DNA of 64,000 nucleotides, taken from Pseudoscleropodium purum. Its lineage: Eukaryota; Streptophyta; Bryopsida; Hypnales; Brachytheciaceae. The notes beneath the pieces are model-generated. The model saw nothing but the letters and a program-made list of their open reading frames with translations, did not search any database and was not told the origin of the DNA. Location of the stretch: assembly GCA_963969395.1 (NCBI GenBank), contig OZ017799.1:5086501-5150500 (forward strand), written 5' to 3'. Shown piece after piece: positions 1-11,745 of this stretch; position 1 is the first letter of the stretch, and every line of letters begins with the position of its first letter. Position numbers and translations under genes: made by a program.

Positions 1-191
1 AAATCAGCACAAATATTTTTAATTTACAAAATATTGAAATGTTTATTTCTAGTTTTTATAGTATGGTGAAGAAGTTTACTTTTTAAAAAAAATTCACTCT
101 ATATATCAAGATAATATTAGGACATTATTGGCTATTTTATTTTATATATGAGAAGTCAATTATTTTGATTTTGTTTGTAAGTAGGCTCATT

Positions 192-1123
192 TTAACTCCT
201 AAAGGACCAAATTGCTTTAATTTTTTACAATAGAGCGATTTTGGGCAACTTATTACAAATGGAATTTTCCTTTTTTTCCTTTGAAATTTTTATAAAATAT
301 GTGCCCAAGGAGTAGCTTTAAGGCCCAACAATTTTCATAACTTTTGACTACATGGTTCAAAAGTTATTGCATAATATGTAATTTTCAATACTCGGTAGGC
401 AGTGGAAAAGTTTCTTAAAAAATCACTTTTTTCAAAAAATAAAAACTTGAAATTGGTTTTCTAGATTTATAAATATGTAGAAAGATTTGAATAATTTAAT
501 TTTGATTTATGAGATGAAAGTTATGAGGTGTTTTAGTTTGTAGGTAGTTATGGATTCCCTACTCTAAAATAAACTTTAGAGTCCTATATTTAATTCAACT
601 TTCAATATTTTGGAAAAAAATAAAATCATATGATGTAGATTGTTTATTATTACATTAAAACCTTTGAAACTGGCATTATTCAATTTTATAATGAAATTCT
701 GAACAATTTAGTGTTTTGAATCATTTTCTACTTTCTACTTACTATTTTTTTCCTATATGTTGTGCAATTCGAAATGATCTAAAATTTTTCAATCATGTAG
801 TCAACTTGCCTTAAAAAATGAATCTAAAGAGGCACCACCATTTTGAACACTTTTTCATACAAATGTGACCTTGTGAAGTGCAACTGCACAATTTTTGTAG
901 GGCCCCAAAAAGGATTTTCTCCAATTCAAATGCTAATATCTTGCAATTACAAGGTTGAAATTTTTGAAATTTTTTCTACATTTTTCCAAACTAGATAACT
1001 ACAAGATCATATAGTTATATGTGTCCAAGAATGTTTCTTTTTCTAAAATTTGGTACTTATATTAGTAATGGCAATTTTGGAGCATTTTTGGTGAAAACAT
1101 AATCTCTAACCTTTGTGGGTTAA
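192..1123 (+). mobile_element. TTAA-bounded non-autonomous element, copy 1 (subtype A)
   Basis: This is the first full-length copy of the main repeat family. It opens with TTAACTCCTAAAGGACCAA and closes with a decayed right end, CTTTGTGGGTTAA. TTAA is present at both edges, and the flanking bases beyond it do not match each other. The interior aligns by eye to the copies at 35708-36623 and 58908-59840, with shared landmarks such as aggcccaacaattttcataa. Near the left end it carries the subtype A module. No transposase reading frame is present, so it would depend on an enzyme encoded elsewhere. Confidence 0.75.
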
Positions 1124-1433
1124 GAATAAAATTTTAACAAATTTTCCAAAATATTGTTCATATTTTGAAAAATCAGGTTGTCTTCAACAATATTGGAGTT
1201 CTACTTGTGCTTTTTTTATGTCTTGAATTTATTTCCATTTAGTATTGTATGTGGTATGTTTTTTTAATTGAAACCCTCTAACTTCTATAAAGTCTATTCT
1301 AGATCGACCATCTTTTGAAGGATGTAGACCTCTTGAATCTTCTTACAATAATTTATTTTGAATCAAAGACAAATTCAAGACACATCTAACGAACTTCCAT
1401 TTTTTTAGAGTCTTGTGGGATTAAATTTGCATT

Positions 1434-2056
1434 TTAATTCCTAAAGGGCTAGCCTTGTGTTTTAGGCAAGTGCATGTGAGGGGAGATTTGACTTATTTAG
1501 GTTGAAATTTTTTTACAAGGTGTAGACAAGGAATATCTTCAATTAGTATTAAATTTCATTTCATTTGAGTGTACAAGTGAAAAGTTATGATGCAAAATAT
1601 TGTTTGTTTCTCAACTTGGGTACCTTGGGCAAATTAGAAAAAATCCCTTTTTTCAAATATAAAAAGTTGAAATTGGTTCTCTAGATTTATATATACGTGG
1701 AAAGCTTTGAATCATTCTATTTTGATTTATAAGATGAAAGTTATGAGGAGTTTTTGTTTGCAGGCACTTATGGATTCTCTATTCTAAAATAAACATTGAA
1801 GTCCTTTATTTAACTCAATTTTCAATATTTTTGGAAAAAATAAAACAATAGGTTGTAGATTTTTATTACAACATTGCAACCATTGGGATTTTCATTTCTC
1901 AATTTCATAACTAAATTATTGACAATTTAGTATTTTGATTCATTCTCTATTTTTTTCTACTTATTATTTTTTTCTTATATGTTGTACTATTCCAAATGAT
2001 CTAAAAATTTTCAAACATGTAGCCAACTTGACTTGTAGAATGAATCCAAAGAGTTG
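1434..2056 (+). mobile_element. TTAA family, copy 2 (subtype B, right end missing)
   Basis: Begins TTAATTCCTAAAGG and follows the family consensus through the block ending at gaatccaaagag. It then stops, with about 300 bp of the right end missing. After the first 50 bp it carries the subtype B module (tagacaaggaatatcttc), unlike copy 1. No coding capacity. Confidence 0.65.
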
Positions 2057-2213
2057 CCTTACTCTCTTACGCCTAGGCTAGTTACTTTCTTTAGAAAAGG
2101 TAATTTAATAGTTGGATTTTTATTCCATTCTTGATTTAAGTGGGCTATAGATTTTGATGAATTTTTTGTAGTGGTAAAGGAGGAAGCCTTGTAGAATAAA
2201 AATGACTTTTTCA

Positions 2214-2700
2214 AGCCAATGGGGCAATCTATTTGTGGTCTAGAGTCTTTCTTCAAAAGTTAGAGTTTTAGACTAATGTAGAAAGTTGAAAATCCTAAGT
2301 GATAGGATTTCCATTAGGAAATTGAGGGGGGAGAGGGCACTTGTAGAAAATGTATATAAGGGCACCCTTCTCCCTCTTAAACCCCCCTTGTTGACACTTT
2401 GTCCCCGTTAAAGTCATTTTAGTGAATTTTTGGCCATTTGAGCCAAACTTGCCAAATGGTTGTTTTGGAGCCATTTTACTTCATTGTTATTGTTTTTATT
2501 TTAATAATATTTCAAGAACATTGAGGTCCCTTCAAAGCTTGCATTCTCTTGCACTTATTTATTGTTTATTTTAGACTAACCAAATTTTTTGGAGTTGTAT
2601 TTACTAACTTATACCAATCCTAGAGATTTGCCCCCTCTATACTTTAGTGATGCCACTCATAGGGGCCCTCTAGTGTATATTTTGTTCAAGTTTATATACT
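2214..2700 (+). repeat. Dispersed repeat R2, copy 1 (possible LTR)
   Basis: This stretch is homologous in inverse orientation to 11045-11545. Shared blocks are aaaagttagagttttggac, gtagaaagttgaaaatcc, a gagggcac segment, catttttgagccaa-type text and gccctctagtgt. In this copy a TATA-like run (tgtatataagggc) follows the purine-rich block, which could be a promoter. The size of about 0.5 kb and the TATA box would suit an LTR or a solo LTR, but no TG...CA ends or target duplication were established. The identity of the family is open. Confidence 0.45.
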
Positions 2701-3151
2701 CTTTGGTAAGAAATCTTTAATTGAGGATTCCCCTAAAATTGTATAGTGGTTGTGCTAACAAGTTTATGTTTTGTGATGTTTATATATACATACTAACATT
2801 TGATGTACTAACTTTCCCTTGTCCAATTTGTCCAATTACTTCTCATATTTCTCTAGATTTAGAAAGCTTTGAACTATAGTTGTCTCAAACTTTAGTTCTT
2901 TCACACTTGACAGTGAAGCTTTGAATTGTAGGTCTTAGAAATAACTTCCAAGAATTCCCAAGTAGGCCTCAATGTCTCAATGTTTAGTTCCAAATTGATT
3001 TCCAAGTTGAGTCTTCAAAATTTGTTTTCCGAAAGATTGGGGTCCAAGTCCAAAGATTAGCTTACAAAATACCAAGAATTAGTCCCAAGATTATCTCCAT
3101 TACTTATATTCATAAGTTGGTGTCTAGCCTCCCTCAATTTGTTGTAAATTG
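2701..3151. other. No recognisable feature
   Basis: AT-rich sequence between repeats. No credible reading frame or RNA gene was seen. Confidence 0.5.
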
Positions 3152-3470
3152 CAGTACTAGAAAAATAGTGCCCAAATTAATAAAACATCAATAATTTCTT
3201 GTTAATTTGGGTACTGTAACGTTCATTTTCACAAGTTTTTGTTAATTGTGCCCAAATTAACAAAAAAAGTCTCATTTTTTTTTGTTCATTTAAATAGTGC
3301 AATTATCACATGAATAAAAATTTGTTAATTTTTTGGAATCTTTTAGAATTTTTTAGAATTTTTAAAAATCTTCAAAAATCTTTGAATTTTTTTGAAAATC
3401 TTCAATATATAATGTAGATTTAAGAATAAAATAACTACACAATTCGGTGTCTATTAAAGTCAACAGACTC

Positions 3471-3797
3471 TGGGGGCAATTTTCACCTCGTAAATAAATT
3501 TTTTTTAAAGCTTTGATCAAACAAAAGTTGTAAAATTGAGCTATATTTCACCTCCAACAAATTGTTTGAGATTTAGATCTTCCAATCAAAAGATATGAAT
3601 AAAAATCAAAGGGGTGGAAATGAACATTTAAAAAAAACATTTAATACACCTTCTCTGATTTTTGTTCATAACTTTTGGTCGAAATATTAAAATCTCAAAT
3701 AGATTGCTAGAGGTGAAAGATAGCTCAATTTTACAACTTTTGTTGATCACAGTTTTAAGAAAAAAAGTCTGTTTATAAGGTGAAAATTGCCCCCTAA
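3471..3797. repeat. Long foldback inside composite element 1
   Basis: An imperfect inverted repeat. The left arm starts tgggggcaattttcacctc and the right arm ends ggtgaaaattgcccccta, with the centre near 3635. The inner arms carry tctgatttttgttcataac and its complement. A transcript would fold into a hairpin of roughly 150 bp per arm. The foldback at 5421-5722 has the same core. Confidence 0.7.
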
Positions 3798-3884
3798 GCT
3801 TACTGACTTGAAGTGATAGTAGGAAAAAAATAAAAATAAAAAATCAAATAAGCTTTTGTACCTCTTATAATCATGTGAAATTAC

Positions 3885-3965
3885 AAGTGGTGCAAAGGTT
3901 TGAAATTCGAATGTCATTCATGAGGTTCAAGGTTTAAACCTTGGTGGTGGCATTTGTCATATAGG
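3885..3965 (+). repeat. tRNA-derived (SINE-like) cassette, plus orientation
   Basis: The text catgaggttcaaggtttaaa resembles a pol III B box and surrounding region, and the matching cassette at 5200-5330 (minus strand) keeps a clearer A box. The two share catgaggtYcaaggtttRaa and then a GC-rich tail. It is too decayed to be a working tRNA. Confidence 0.4.
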
Positions 3966-4215
3966 TTGTCCACGTGGCACTTGCCACATGGCATGTGGAT
4001 CCATCTATATGGTGGCTGCCATGTGCTAATGCCACGTGGACATCTTTGAAGTGTCCACATGGCAATGGCATGTGGCATCTTGGAGATTGATTACTTGTAT
4101 GTAAAAAAAAATTGAATAAAAAAAATGTGACCAAATAAAAAAAAAATTTTAAATTTTAAAAAAAAATCAACACTTTTGTGTTGAGTTTTGTTAATTTGGT
4201 TATAGTATTCGGTAC

Positions 4216-4955
4216 CCTGGTTTGCCAAAGATTTAGACTCAGTGAACAAAAAACTCAAGACATAGAGCCTTGAAGCCAAGAAATCAAGTCCAAAGCCCCC
4301 GAGGCTTTGCTTGTAAGGCCAAGCCAAAGTTTTTGCAAGTATAAGCTGAATTTTAACAAGTCTAGGCTAAAATTTGGAAAATCTAGCTAAGCCAATAAAT
4401 AAAATAAGAGTAGAACATAAGGTGTAAGGGAATTGAGGGAACCAAATTAGAAAAGATAGGAGGGTTGGGAAGTTCAAGTTCTTGCAAAAATCAAAGAATG
4501 AAATCAAGTGCCTAAACCCCCAAAACATGCCATAGGAATCAAGATTAGGGGAGGGGAAGAAGACAAGTTGGAGTGTCTTTCGTACATAGGAAGGAAAAAC
4601 ATTAGAAGGTGGAAGTTCAATGATTAGGATGGATGGATGGTCATGCCTCAAATAAAGATAGGACTATTGATAAAATCTAGCGGAATAATCACACATTAGA
4701 AGTAGCAATTTGGATACAAAATAGGAGTATTCAATTATTGAGTTAGATAGGAGCATAAAGAATTTGAGTTTTGACTTTGAGATTGAATAGTATTTCTTTG
4801 GTGAAGTCAACTAGAAAACTTCAATAATTTAAACAATAGAAAATAAAAGGGAAAGATGAAAGAGGGAGGAGAAAGAAGGGAGATTAAAAAGAAAATAGAA
4901 AGATGAAAACGTAGAAGACAATAGGAAGTAGATTTGGAATTAATTTCCACAACTT
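4216..4955. other. No recognisable feature
   Basis: AT-rich spacer between the two composite elements. Short open frames on the minus strand look like chance. Confidence 0.5.
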
Positions 4956-5199
4956 CACTACTAGAAAATTCATGACCAAAACAACAAAATTTCAACTCAA
5001 ATCTATTGAATGATTCAGTCATTTTAGAAGTGTTGTTTTGGACAAAATCAAATTGAAATCTGTTGATTTTTTCTGCTGTTTTGGACAAATCCAGAAAATT
5101 AAATTAAATTAAATTTTCAAATTTTTTTGGGAGGTGCTTGTTTAAAATGATTTTTTTTTGTTCAAGTAGCTACCACACACAAGTAAAGACACCTAGGCA

Positions 5200-5330
5200 A
5201 CCCGCCATGCAGACAGGGGCACCTAGATCACTTGCCACGCAGGCGGGTGCCTCCAAGGGGATTCAAACCTTGGACCTCATGTTTGGAGGTTCAAGATTCC
5301 AACCACTAAACCATCCAAATACTTAGGTGA
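5200..5330 (-). repeat. tRNA-derived (SINE-like) cassette, minus orientation
   Basis: On the minus strand the text reads ggatggtttagtggttgg, which resembles a tRNA A box, followed about 35 bp later by aaggtttgaatccc, which resembles a B box (GGTTCGAATCC type). GC-rich sequence follows (ggaggcacccgcctgcgtgg). It looks like a tRNA-derived SINE head captured inside the composite element. The plus-strand 62-codon open frame over it is probably incidental. Confidence 0.5.
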
Positions 5331-5420
5331 CCACTCAAGAACTAGAAATTTATATATTTAGTTTTTGCATTGTTTTTTCATATATTTTGTATTTTCAGCG
5401 GACTTCAGAGGTCATTTAGT

Positions 5421-5722
5421 CATAGTAGAACACAGTTTTTCAAAAAATTTGAAACTATAAAAAGTTGTAAATTCAAGCTAAATTTCACAATCAAAAATCC
5501 TTTTGTGATTTTGAGTCTCCAATAAAAAGTTATGGACAAAAATCAGAGAGGATGTTTGAAAATGTCAAAATAAATGTTCCTAACTACCCCTCTCTGATTT
5601 TTGTCCATAACTTTTTATTGGAGACTCAAAATCACAAACGGATTTTTGGAGGTGAAAATTAGCTTGAATTTACAACTTTTCTCATTTTTATGTTTTCTGA
5701 AATTTTTTATTCTACTATGCGA
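5421..5722. repeat. Long foldback inside composite element 2
   Basis: A high-identity inverted repeat with its centre near 5570. The arms share ctctgatttttgtccataac followed by tttttattggagactcaaaa, and the outer ends are catagtagaa and ttctactatg. RNA from either strand would form a hairpin with arms of about 140 bp. Confidence 0.8.
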
Positions 5723-6014
5723 GAATGGACTCCAAAGTCTGCTGAATTGAACAAAGACTGAATTTTACATGATTAATTTTTACTAAACCATTATACTTAG
5801 ATTCTCAAATATTCTAGAAAGAATCCAAAAAGATTCTTAAAAGATTCCAAATTCAACAAAAACTTGTTGATTAGATCATTGCACCATCCAAATCAATAGA
5901 AAGAATTTGACATTCTGTTGATTTTCATAAAAAGTTACAAATGGTCATTCTATTGTTCCAAATAATATAAATCAATTGAATTTTTGTTGTTTTGGTCGTG
6001 CATTTCTAGTAGTG

Positions 6015-6985
6015 TCTGTATCAAAATTTCTAAAAATTAATTGGTGAGCACAAATCAAGAAGGGACAAAATGGAGCATGAGGAGGGGGCTAAAGGAATCT
6101 TCAAGCATCTCTTAGATGAGGTGCATTTTGAAGTCAGTACCTAATTCCACTATTTTTCTTCTAAGTCTTTTGATTAGAAATTTTGAATCATAGCTGTGAT
6201 AATCCAGATTGAGACTATTATAAATAGATATTTTCAATTTCTTTTCAGTTTTATTTTAGAAACTAGAGGAGGTCTAGGACTTTTCAAAAGCATAAGACAC
6301 TTAGAAAATATACTAAAAATGAGTAAGATAGGTTCGAATGAAGTTTAGAAACAAAATTGAATGAAAATTAGTAAAATTCATCCAAAATGAACAAGACTAG
6401 AAAATTAGAGAATGGTAAGAGTTCAAAATTTAGGAATGAAATTTGAAGTTAATTTCAAATTGTAAGTTAAAAGTAATTAATGGATGAAATTTGAAGTACC
6501 AAATAACAGTCAAACTTCATCCATTTATAACTTTCACTAGAAAAGTGCAATTTTCAATTGCTTTAGCACTCAATATAGATGAATTTAATTCCTACAAAGA
6601 ATAAATTCTAACAATCTAAAAATAATGAATTGATAGAAGAAATTGATCAACTTTAGAAAGAAGTAGATGTTTGTTAGAATCTTTTGAAGACAACTAATTA
6701 GCAATTAGAGTTGGAATGGAAAATCAAGCTAAAATCCATAAAATATTAAAGGATGAATTTAGAATAGAAGTTGATTGAACTTAGGTAGTTTCTACTCATC
6801 CAGAGGCAAATTTAGATCTAAAACAATAGATTTTATTTTTAAAATATAGACAAAATATGAAGTCGATTTGAATTTAAAAGTCCGTAGAAAACCTTGGATG
6901 AAGTTTAAATTGTCCTTTCAAAGGCCAAACTTAATCCTACCATGGCTTTACCTAAGAAGCTTAGATTGAAAGGAGTTTTATTAAT
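6015..6985. other. No recognisable feature
   Basis: AT-rich, purine-rich sequence. No frame or RNA gene was supported. Confidence 0.5.
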
Positions 6986-7903
6986 TTAACTCCTAAATAT
7001 TTTGGACTATGTTTTCACCAAAAACACTCACAAACTACCATTTCTAGTGAAGGAACTAAATTTTAGAAATTAAACAATTTTAGACATATTTAATCGTAGA
7101 ATTTTGAAGAAATTTGGTTTGAAAAGATGTGGAAAAAATTTCAAAAATTCCCACCATGTAAATTGCAAGATATTAGTGTTTGAAGTGACAAAAATCCTTT
7201 TTTTGGCCTTGCAAAAAATCGGGCAGCTATACTTCTTAAGGTCACATTTGTATGAAAAAATGTCTTAAATGGTGGTGCTTCTTTGAATTCATTCTTCTAG
7301 GCAATTTGGTTACATGCTTGAAATTTTTTAGATCATTTGGAATTGTACAACATACAGGAAAAAATAGTACATAGAAAGAAGTAGAGAATGATTCAAAATA
7401 CTAAATTGTTAAGAATTTTATCATAGAATTGAAAAATGCCAATCCCAATGGTTGTAATGTTGTAATAAACAAATTATATCCTATGATTTTATTTTTTTCA
7501 AAAATTATTGGAAGTTGAGTTAAATAAAGGACTTCAAAGTTCATTTTAGAGTAGAGAATCTGTAATTGCCTACAAACTAGAACACCTCATAATTTTCATC
7601 TTATAAATCAAAGTGGAATGATTCAAAGCTTTCCACGTATATATAAATCTTAAAAATTAATTTCAATTTATTATTACTTAAAATCATCTTTTTTTATGAA
7701 ATTTTTGGTCTACCCTCTTAGCATTGAAAATTATATATTAGTCAATAGCATTTTAACCATGTAGTCAAAAGCTATGAAAGTCATTGGGCCTTAAAGCTAC
7801 TCTTTGGGCGCATGCTGTGAGAAAATTTCAAAGTAAAAAAATTTCCATTCATAGTGAGCTACCCAAAAATTTTATGTTGCCAAAAAACTCATTTTAGGCG
7901 TTT
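6986..7903 (-). mobile_element. TTAA family, copy 3 (subtype A)
   Basis: Full-length copy in reverse orientation. It starts TTAACTCCTAAA and ends ttaggcgtttaa, with TTAA at both edges. It carries the subtype A module (tgggccttaaagctactc). Confidence 0.7.
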
Positions 7904-9358
7904 AATGTTTTAAAATGGCATGATCTAAAATGAAATGTAGATTTTATATCTTTCATTTGGAAATTCTTAGCTTCATAGATACAAAATTTTTGTTTAATTT
8001 AGGCTTTAGACCAAAGTTGGCTTTGTTTTGAGTTATCAATTGGTTTCTTTTATAGTTTACTACAAATAGGCACATAATAAGATTCATTGCTTAGAAAGCA
8101 CAATGAACATCACCTAGGCACATGTGAACATTTCTATACCCACCCTTGGCATTTAAACAGACTCAACTAAGTTTTAGGTTTTATGTGAAAGTTTGTCCTA
8201 CTTGGATGCTTGAGCGTTGTTTATTGTGCCTTAAAAAAAAATGGATCTTTTCCAATCTTCTAAGTGACATGAACTTTCAAAATATCCAACCAACCTAACT
8301 TAAAGCACAATTTCTACTCAATTGGCCAAACTAACAAGGCCATTGTGATTTTTGGAAAAAGAAATTACAATCCTATTTTAGAAATTCTAAATTAAAGATC
8401 ATCTCATGCCATTTGGAATACATAAAATTCATAAAAATATGATACTCCTAGCAAAATTTAAGACCAAATGAAGTTTAGCCTTTGGATGGCAATTTAAACT
8501 TCATCTATCATTTCCTTTTGACTCCTATTTCTAATTTGACTTGAATTTTTTTCTACAATCTTAGGTTGTAAGCTAATAATAAAATACTAAATATGTACTT
8601 GGATCAACAAAATCTTCTTAGTTTCATACATTCTTCTTTTTAAACTTCATCTTTCATTATTTTCTTGGGTTTTAAATTGGTATTCAAAGTTTGAGGTGAT
8701 TTTTGAATCCTCCAATCTCCTTCTACCTTCTTAGATTTCTAATATTTTCTTTTAAGAGATTTTTATTTCATCTACTTGAATTGCTAAGTCACTTTGACAT
8801 TGAACTTCCCTAGTGAAAGTTATAGTTGCATGAAGTTTGACTGCGAATTAGTACTTCAAACTTCATTTGCTAATTGCTTCCAACTTACAATTAGAAGTCA
8901 ACTTTTAATTTCACTCGTAAACCCTAGATTCTTACCATTTTCTAAGTTTCTATTCTTATTCTTTTTGGATGAAATTGACTAATTTCCATCCAATTTAACT
9001 CCTAACTTTGTCCACCTATATCTTGCTTGTTTTAGCTCTATTTTGTAAGTGTTTTATATTTTCAAAAACCTCTAGACCTCATCTATAGGTTTGTAAAGTT
9101 AAAATTGAGATAAAGTTTAACCTTAATGGAAGGAATTGAACTAGTATTTTGGCCAAAGGTTGAAAGTTGCTATTTAAGAAATTTTAAAGGAAAAGAAGAG
9201 GATTTAGTAACTCACCTTTGAATGCCATTATAGAAAATTTAAGCTATGACTAGGTCATTTGATTGTATGAAAATCTATAAATATAGAAAGTATCAATTGA
9301 AACTATCTCACTGAGAGAAATTGTTAGTAAGAGTCAAATTTTGTAGTTCTTCAAGTTA

Positions 9359-9360
<2 letters not shown>
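7904..9360. other. No recognisable feature
   Basis: AT-rich non-coding sequence with only short chance frames. Confidence 0.5.

Positions 9361-9424
<64 letters not shown>
9361..9424. repeat. (TTA)n microsatellite
   Basis: About 21 uninterrupted TTA units. Confidence 0.95.
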
Positions 9425-9425
<1 letters not shown>

Positions 9426-10855
9426 TAATTATTATTTTTTAAATCGTTGTATATGCACATCTACCAAAAGTCAAATGGCCATCCACAAGGTCCAAACTTT
9501 TTATAATGCATCTCATCTATGAGGTGATCAAAGACTCCCTTAAATTCATGTTTATTCATCAATTTGCCTTCCTTTGAATTTTGCTCATTGCTTAATGTTT
9601 TGAGTTTTTTTTATAGAAGTTGTGAATTTGACCCTCGAAACTAACTCCTATTCAATTCTAAGTTTTCTTCTTTCTAATTTTCTTTCCTTTTATTTTTCTA
9701 CTCCTTCTTTCCTTTCCAATACTATTCTATTCAAATATTTTTATTCTATTAGCTGACTTCGGAATGGAATATTAGTTGTTCCAAACTTCAAGAAAATAAT
9801 TGACAATTGAAAAATTCTTACTTCCCTATCCTAGTCAATAATTGTCTAAGCTCGATTCTAATGACTAATTGAAACTTTCTTGGATTCTCACCTAATCTTC
9901 TCCTATTGCTAGATCTTCACATTTAGTGCTTGATCATTCTCACATTGTCTTGCAAGAATTCTAGCACCATTCTTCACATCCCAATGTTTCTCTCCTCCCT
10001 ATATTTCCTCTCTTGCATTTGCTATGGTATTTGTCCAAGCTCCTTCTTCCAATTGCTACTTGATATGAAAAACTAGATAAGGACATGACGAGTAACAATT
10101 GAGAATTTGAACTGAAATGTTTTTCTGAGAAGAGAATCTTTGTTTTGCTTATTTTTAACAAACCCCATCTTGTTTCCTTAGCTCCCAATGCCTTGGCTCC
10201 CACTCCTTGAGTCTTTGCCCCAATGACCCCTTTTCTAACTACCTATATCGCCCTTGTAGGGTATGTTCACTTTTATTTTAGGACACTAGTTTTGGATATT
10301 ACAATCCCAAATTCAATCTAACTTGGCAATAATAATATCTAGACGGAAGCTTGGAATGTAAGGCTATATGTTGGGAATACTAGAGCTAATTTTTGGTTAT
10401 TAAATTTTGGTTTTCTATACTTGTGTTTTGGGTACTAAACTTTGAATAGTAACTGTGGGTTTTAATTTGGACACCAATTGACTATTCTTGAGAATTTGGA
10501 GAGTTTTCTAACACAAGAGGGTTTAAAGCTCCAACGTGTTTATAATTCTCAGACAAAATCTACAACTTTCTAGCACAAGGAGTTTAAAGCTTTGCCATTA
10601 ATTTGAAGGGTATTTTCAAAATATGACCAACACACTAATCTTGGAGGTTCAAACCTTCACATCTACAAGGGAAGTAGGGGAGCTATAGACCAAGGTTTTT
10701 TTTTTTTTGAATAGTATCTTCTTGTTGCCTTCATTCTAGAGGCCAATTTTTGAAGGGATGAAGCCAGAGAGTTCAAATTTTTGATAGTTTGGCAAAATTT
10801 TGCCAAAAATAAAAGCCCTACTATAGACAAGACTTAGCCCAAGAACACATGGTCC
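9425..10855. other. No recognisable feature
   Basis: AT-rich sequence. An 80-codon minus-strand frame at 9961-10203 has no recognisable motif. Confidence 0.45.
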
Positions 10856-11045
10856 AACACATTGGTACACACAAATTAGTACAAAGTGAGCTAGTATAAC
10901 ATGTGATACTACACAAATTAGTACAACACATTGGTATACACAAATTAGTACAAAGTGAGTTAGTATAACAACACATGATACAACACAAATTAGTACAACA
11001 TAATTCAATACAAAATGTGCTAGTACAACCAAGTTAGTATGAAAC
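10856..11045. repeat. Tandem repeat, about 77-bp unit
   Basis: Two adjacent copies of a unit beginning cacattggta and ending acacaaattagtacaa, then a decayed partial third (caatacaaaatgtgctagta). The array creates a repetitive hydrophobic open frame on the minus strand (10736-11047), which I take as a by-product and not a protein. Confidence 0.8.
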
Positions 11046-11545
11046 ACAACTCACACAACACTAGAGGGCACCGTTAGTAGTATCACCAAGGTACAAAGGG
11101 GGATAACTTTAAGATTAATACAAATTATAATAACACTAAAAATTACAACAAGTTAGTGAGAAACCAATGAGGAACAAGTACATATAAGAACAAGATTTGA
11201 AGGGTCTCCAATGTCCATGATAGGTTGTTTGAGAACAAAATGGAGGAAAAAGCTTCAAAAACATGTTTGATGAATTGACTCAAAAATGGCCAGAATCCAC
11301 TAAAATGAACCCGACCAAATCAAAATAATAATAAGGGTTGTTTTGAGAGGAGAATGAATACCTTTAAACACTTTACCAAGGGCACCCACATTCTCTCATT
11401 TTCCTAGTGGTAATCTTATTAGTTAAGATTTTTATTCTAATCTTTGGATTTTCAACTTTCTACGTTGGTCCAAAACTCTAACTTTTGGAAAAAAACCCTC
11501 CAAATGACAAATGGATTGCACCATTGACTTTAGAAGGCCATTTTA
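11045..11545 (-). repeat. Dispersed repeat R2, copy 2
   Basis: Inverse-orientation homologue of 2214-2700. It keeps the blocks caaaactctaacttttgga, ggattttcaactttctacg and actagagggcacc. It has no clear termini and is more decayed around the TATA-like position. Confidence 0.5.
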
Positions 11546-11745
11546 AATCATAGAGACATCCCAATTTTCTTTTGCAAAAAAATCATCAGAACCGAGCAAC
11601 AACCTAGCCCCTAAACTTAGCTATGTATACATGTGATCAATTCATTTTTCTAACTACTCAATTTTACTTCATGCTTTGATTTAATTCATTATTCCAATGT
11701 GTATTCATTCTTTGCATGGAGGTGACTTATTTTGATGACCACTTT

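Larger units (their letters stand above)
3152..4215 (+). mobile_element. CACTA-like composite element 1
   Basis: The left end (CAGTACTAGAAAAATAGTG) and the reverse complement of the right end share a terminal inverted repeat that includes caaattaataaaac. The left end resembles the CACTACTAGAAAA terminus of the element at 4956-6014. From left to right it holds a long foldback (3471-3797), a tRNA-like cassette (about 3885-3960) and a GC-rich block of gccacgtggca-type repeats (3965-4080). It is about 1.06 kb and carries no transposase. The same parts occur in reverse order at 4956-6014, so the two are copies of one composite family. Confidence 0.55.
4956..6014 (-). mobile_element. CACTA-like composite element 2
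   Basis: Bounded by CACTACTAGAAAATTCATG on the left and gcatttctagtagtg on the right. The terminal inverted repeat extends about 40 bp and includes gaccaaaacaacaaaa on both sides. Inside are a tRNA-like cassette on the minus strand (about 5200-5330) and a long foldback (5421-5722), the reverse of the order in 3152-4215. The CACTA-type termini suggest mobilisation by a CACTA transposase, but no clear 3-bp target duplication was found. A short version with the same ends lies at 54969-55109. Confidence 0.65.

Noticed and set aside
5230..5330. A tRNA gene
   Set aside because: The A and B box-like words are present, but a complete cloverleaf and acceptor stem cannot be drawn. A decayed SINE-like cassette fits better.
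10736..11047. 103-codon hydrophobic frame with VVLICVV repeats
   Set aside because: It is produced by the 77-bp tandem repeat. There is no sign of a signal peptide or family motif.
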